From Pontiella sp. (lineage in GTDB: Bacteria; Verrucomicrobiota; Kiritimatiellia; Kiritimatiellales; Pontiellaceae): 7,518 bases of DNA. Below are positions 7,135 through 7,518 of the stretch, one piece after another. Both the position numbers and the translations under genes were made by a program. The stretch is taken from contig JAOZKS010000006.1 of the NCBI GenBank assembly GCA_029935255.1, positions 1 to 7,518 on the forward strand, written 5' to 3'. The stretch's first letter is position 1; every line of letters starts with the position of its first letter. A model generated the notes under the pieces. The model was given only the letters and a program-made list of their open reading frames with translations. It was not told the origin of the DNA and made no database searches.

Positions 7135-7140
7135 CTCCTT
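7135..7140 (-). promoter_or_regulatory. Shine-Dalgarno overlapping the upstream stop codon
   Basis: On the minus strand the bases read TAAGGAG: the TAA stop of the sugar transferase (7139-7141) shares two bases with the AAGGAG of the STAS gene. Ribosomes ending the transferase are therefore placed at the next start, a layout typical of translational coupling. It also decides in favour of the ATG at 7129 as the STAS start. Confidence 0.8.
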
Positions 7141-7518
7141 AGTACGCCCCTCGCCCAAAAAGAACGGCGGGGATCGTTTTGATTATAATCACGATATCTT
7201 TAAAAATGCTCTGGCTTCGGATATATTGCATATCGAGGCTCACGAGTCGGTCGAACGGGACATCGGAGCGTCCCTGGATTTGCCAGAGACAGGTCAATCC
7301 CGGTTTTACATGCAACCGTTTGCGGTCGGAAAGGGAATACTGCGCCACCTCTTCCGGGATCGGTGGTCGCGGCCCCACCAACGCAAGGTCCCCTGTCAGA
7401 ACGTTCAGGAACTGAGGTGTTTCATCTATGCTGAATCGGCGAAGAATGCGTCCCACTCGGGTAATACGCGGATCGTTCTTCATTTTAAAGATCACACCAT
7501 CGGTGGATTCGTTTTTCT
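7139..7518 (-). CDS. Polyprenyl-phosphate sugar transferase (initiating), C-terminal part
   Basis: The gene runs off the right edge; 125 C-terminal residues are visible. They match the bacterial sugar transferase family (WcaJ/WbaP/PglC type, monotopic phosphoglycosyl transferases), which moves a sugar-1-phosphate from a UDP-sugar to undecaprenyl phosphate at the inner membrane to begin exopolysaccharide or O-antigen repeat units. Visible landmarks in order are NESTDGVIFKMKNDPRITRVG, RRFSIDETPQFLNVL, GDLALVGPRPPIPEEV, KPGLTCLWQIQGRSDVPFD, LDMQYI, and the common ending IKTIPAVLFGRGAY. The extended C-terminal tail (KPGLTCLWQIQGRS onward) is typical of exopolysaccharide transferases. The frame is open to the window edge, so the N-terminal membrane part and start are outside; the in-frame GTG at 7495 lies inside a conserved block and is not the start. 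It is the first visible gene of the operon and is followed after 9 nt by the STAS gene. Confidence 0.93.
   Translation of the reverse strand, partial: KNESTDGVIFKMKNDPRITRVGRILRRFSIDETPQFLNVLTGDLALVGPRPPIPEEVAQYSLSDRKRLHVKPGLTCLWQIQGRSDVPFDRLVSLDMQYIRSQSIFKDIVIIIKTIPAVLFGRGAY

Overview
The window is from a bacterium of moderate GC content. It joins two unrelated functional blocks that converge on one strong terminator near position 3590. The taxon cannot be fixed from sequence alone. A fucose import/mutarotation pair beside a secreted protein of unknown function, an IS66-type transposase remnant, and exopolysaccharide genes of this style would suit the Planctomycetes-Verrucomicrobia-Kiritimatiellota group, particularly marine or anoxic algal-polysaccharide degraders. 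That placement is inference.

Left block (1-3605): a truncated IS66-type transposase N-terminus (+ strand, up to 344) meets, tail to tail, a gene for a secreted protein of unknown function (- strand, 341-1666). Upstream of the latter, in the same - strand operon, lies the L-fucose mutarotase gene fucU (1697-2131). A 112-bp divergent control region with a 20-bp inverted repeat separates fucU from the L-fucose:H+ symporter gene fucP (+ strand, 2244-3557). FucP imports L-fucose and FucU interconverts its anomers so that it can enter catabolism. The isomerase, kinase and aldolase are not in the window.

Right block (3624-7518, all - strand, read right to left): the C-terminal part of a polyprenyl-phosphate sugar transferase (initiating phosphoglycosyl transferase, truncated by the window edge), a STAS-domain anti-anti-sigma-like protein whose Shine-Dalgarno overlaps the stop codon of the transferase, a 466-residue fusion of a nucleotidyltransferase-like domain, left-handed beta-helix repeats and a phosphoglycosyl-transferase-like membrane domain, and finally recJ. 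Gaps are 9, 18 and 35 nt, so this is probably one transcription unit ending at the bidirectional terminator at 3577-3605. The first three genes look like the end of an exopolysaccharide or capsule locus. RecJ is a DNA-repair exonuclease that appears to be carried along.

Most of the window is conventional. The most unusual object is the 466-residue fusion. Both of its enzyme-like domains have lost recognisable catalytic residues, and it lies one gene away from an apparently intact homologue of its C-terminal domain. No RNA genes, CRISPR arrays, prophage genes or complete mobile elements were seen.
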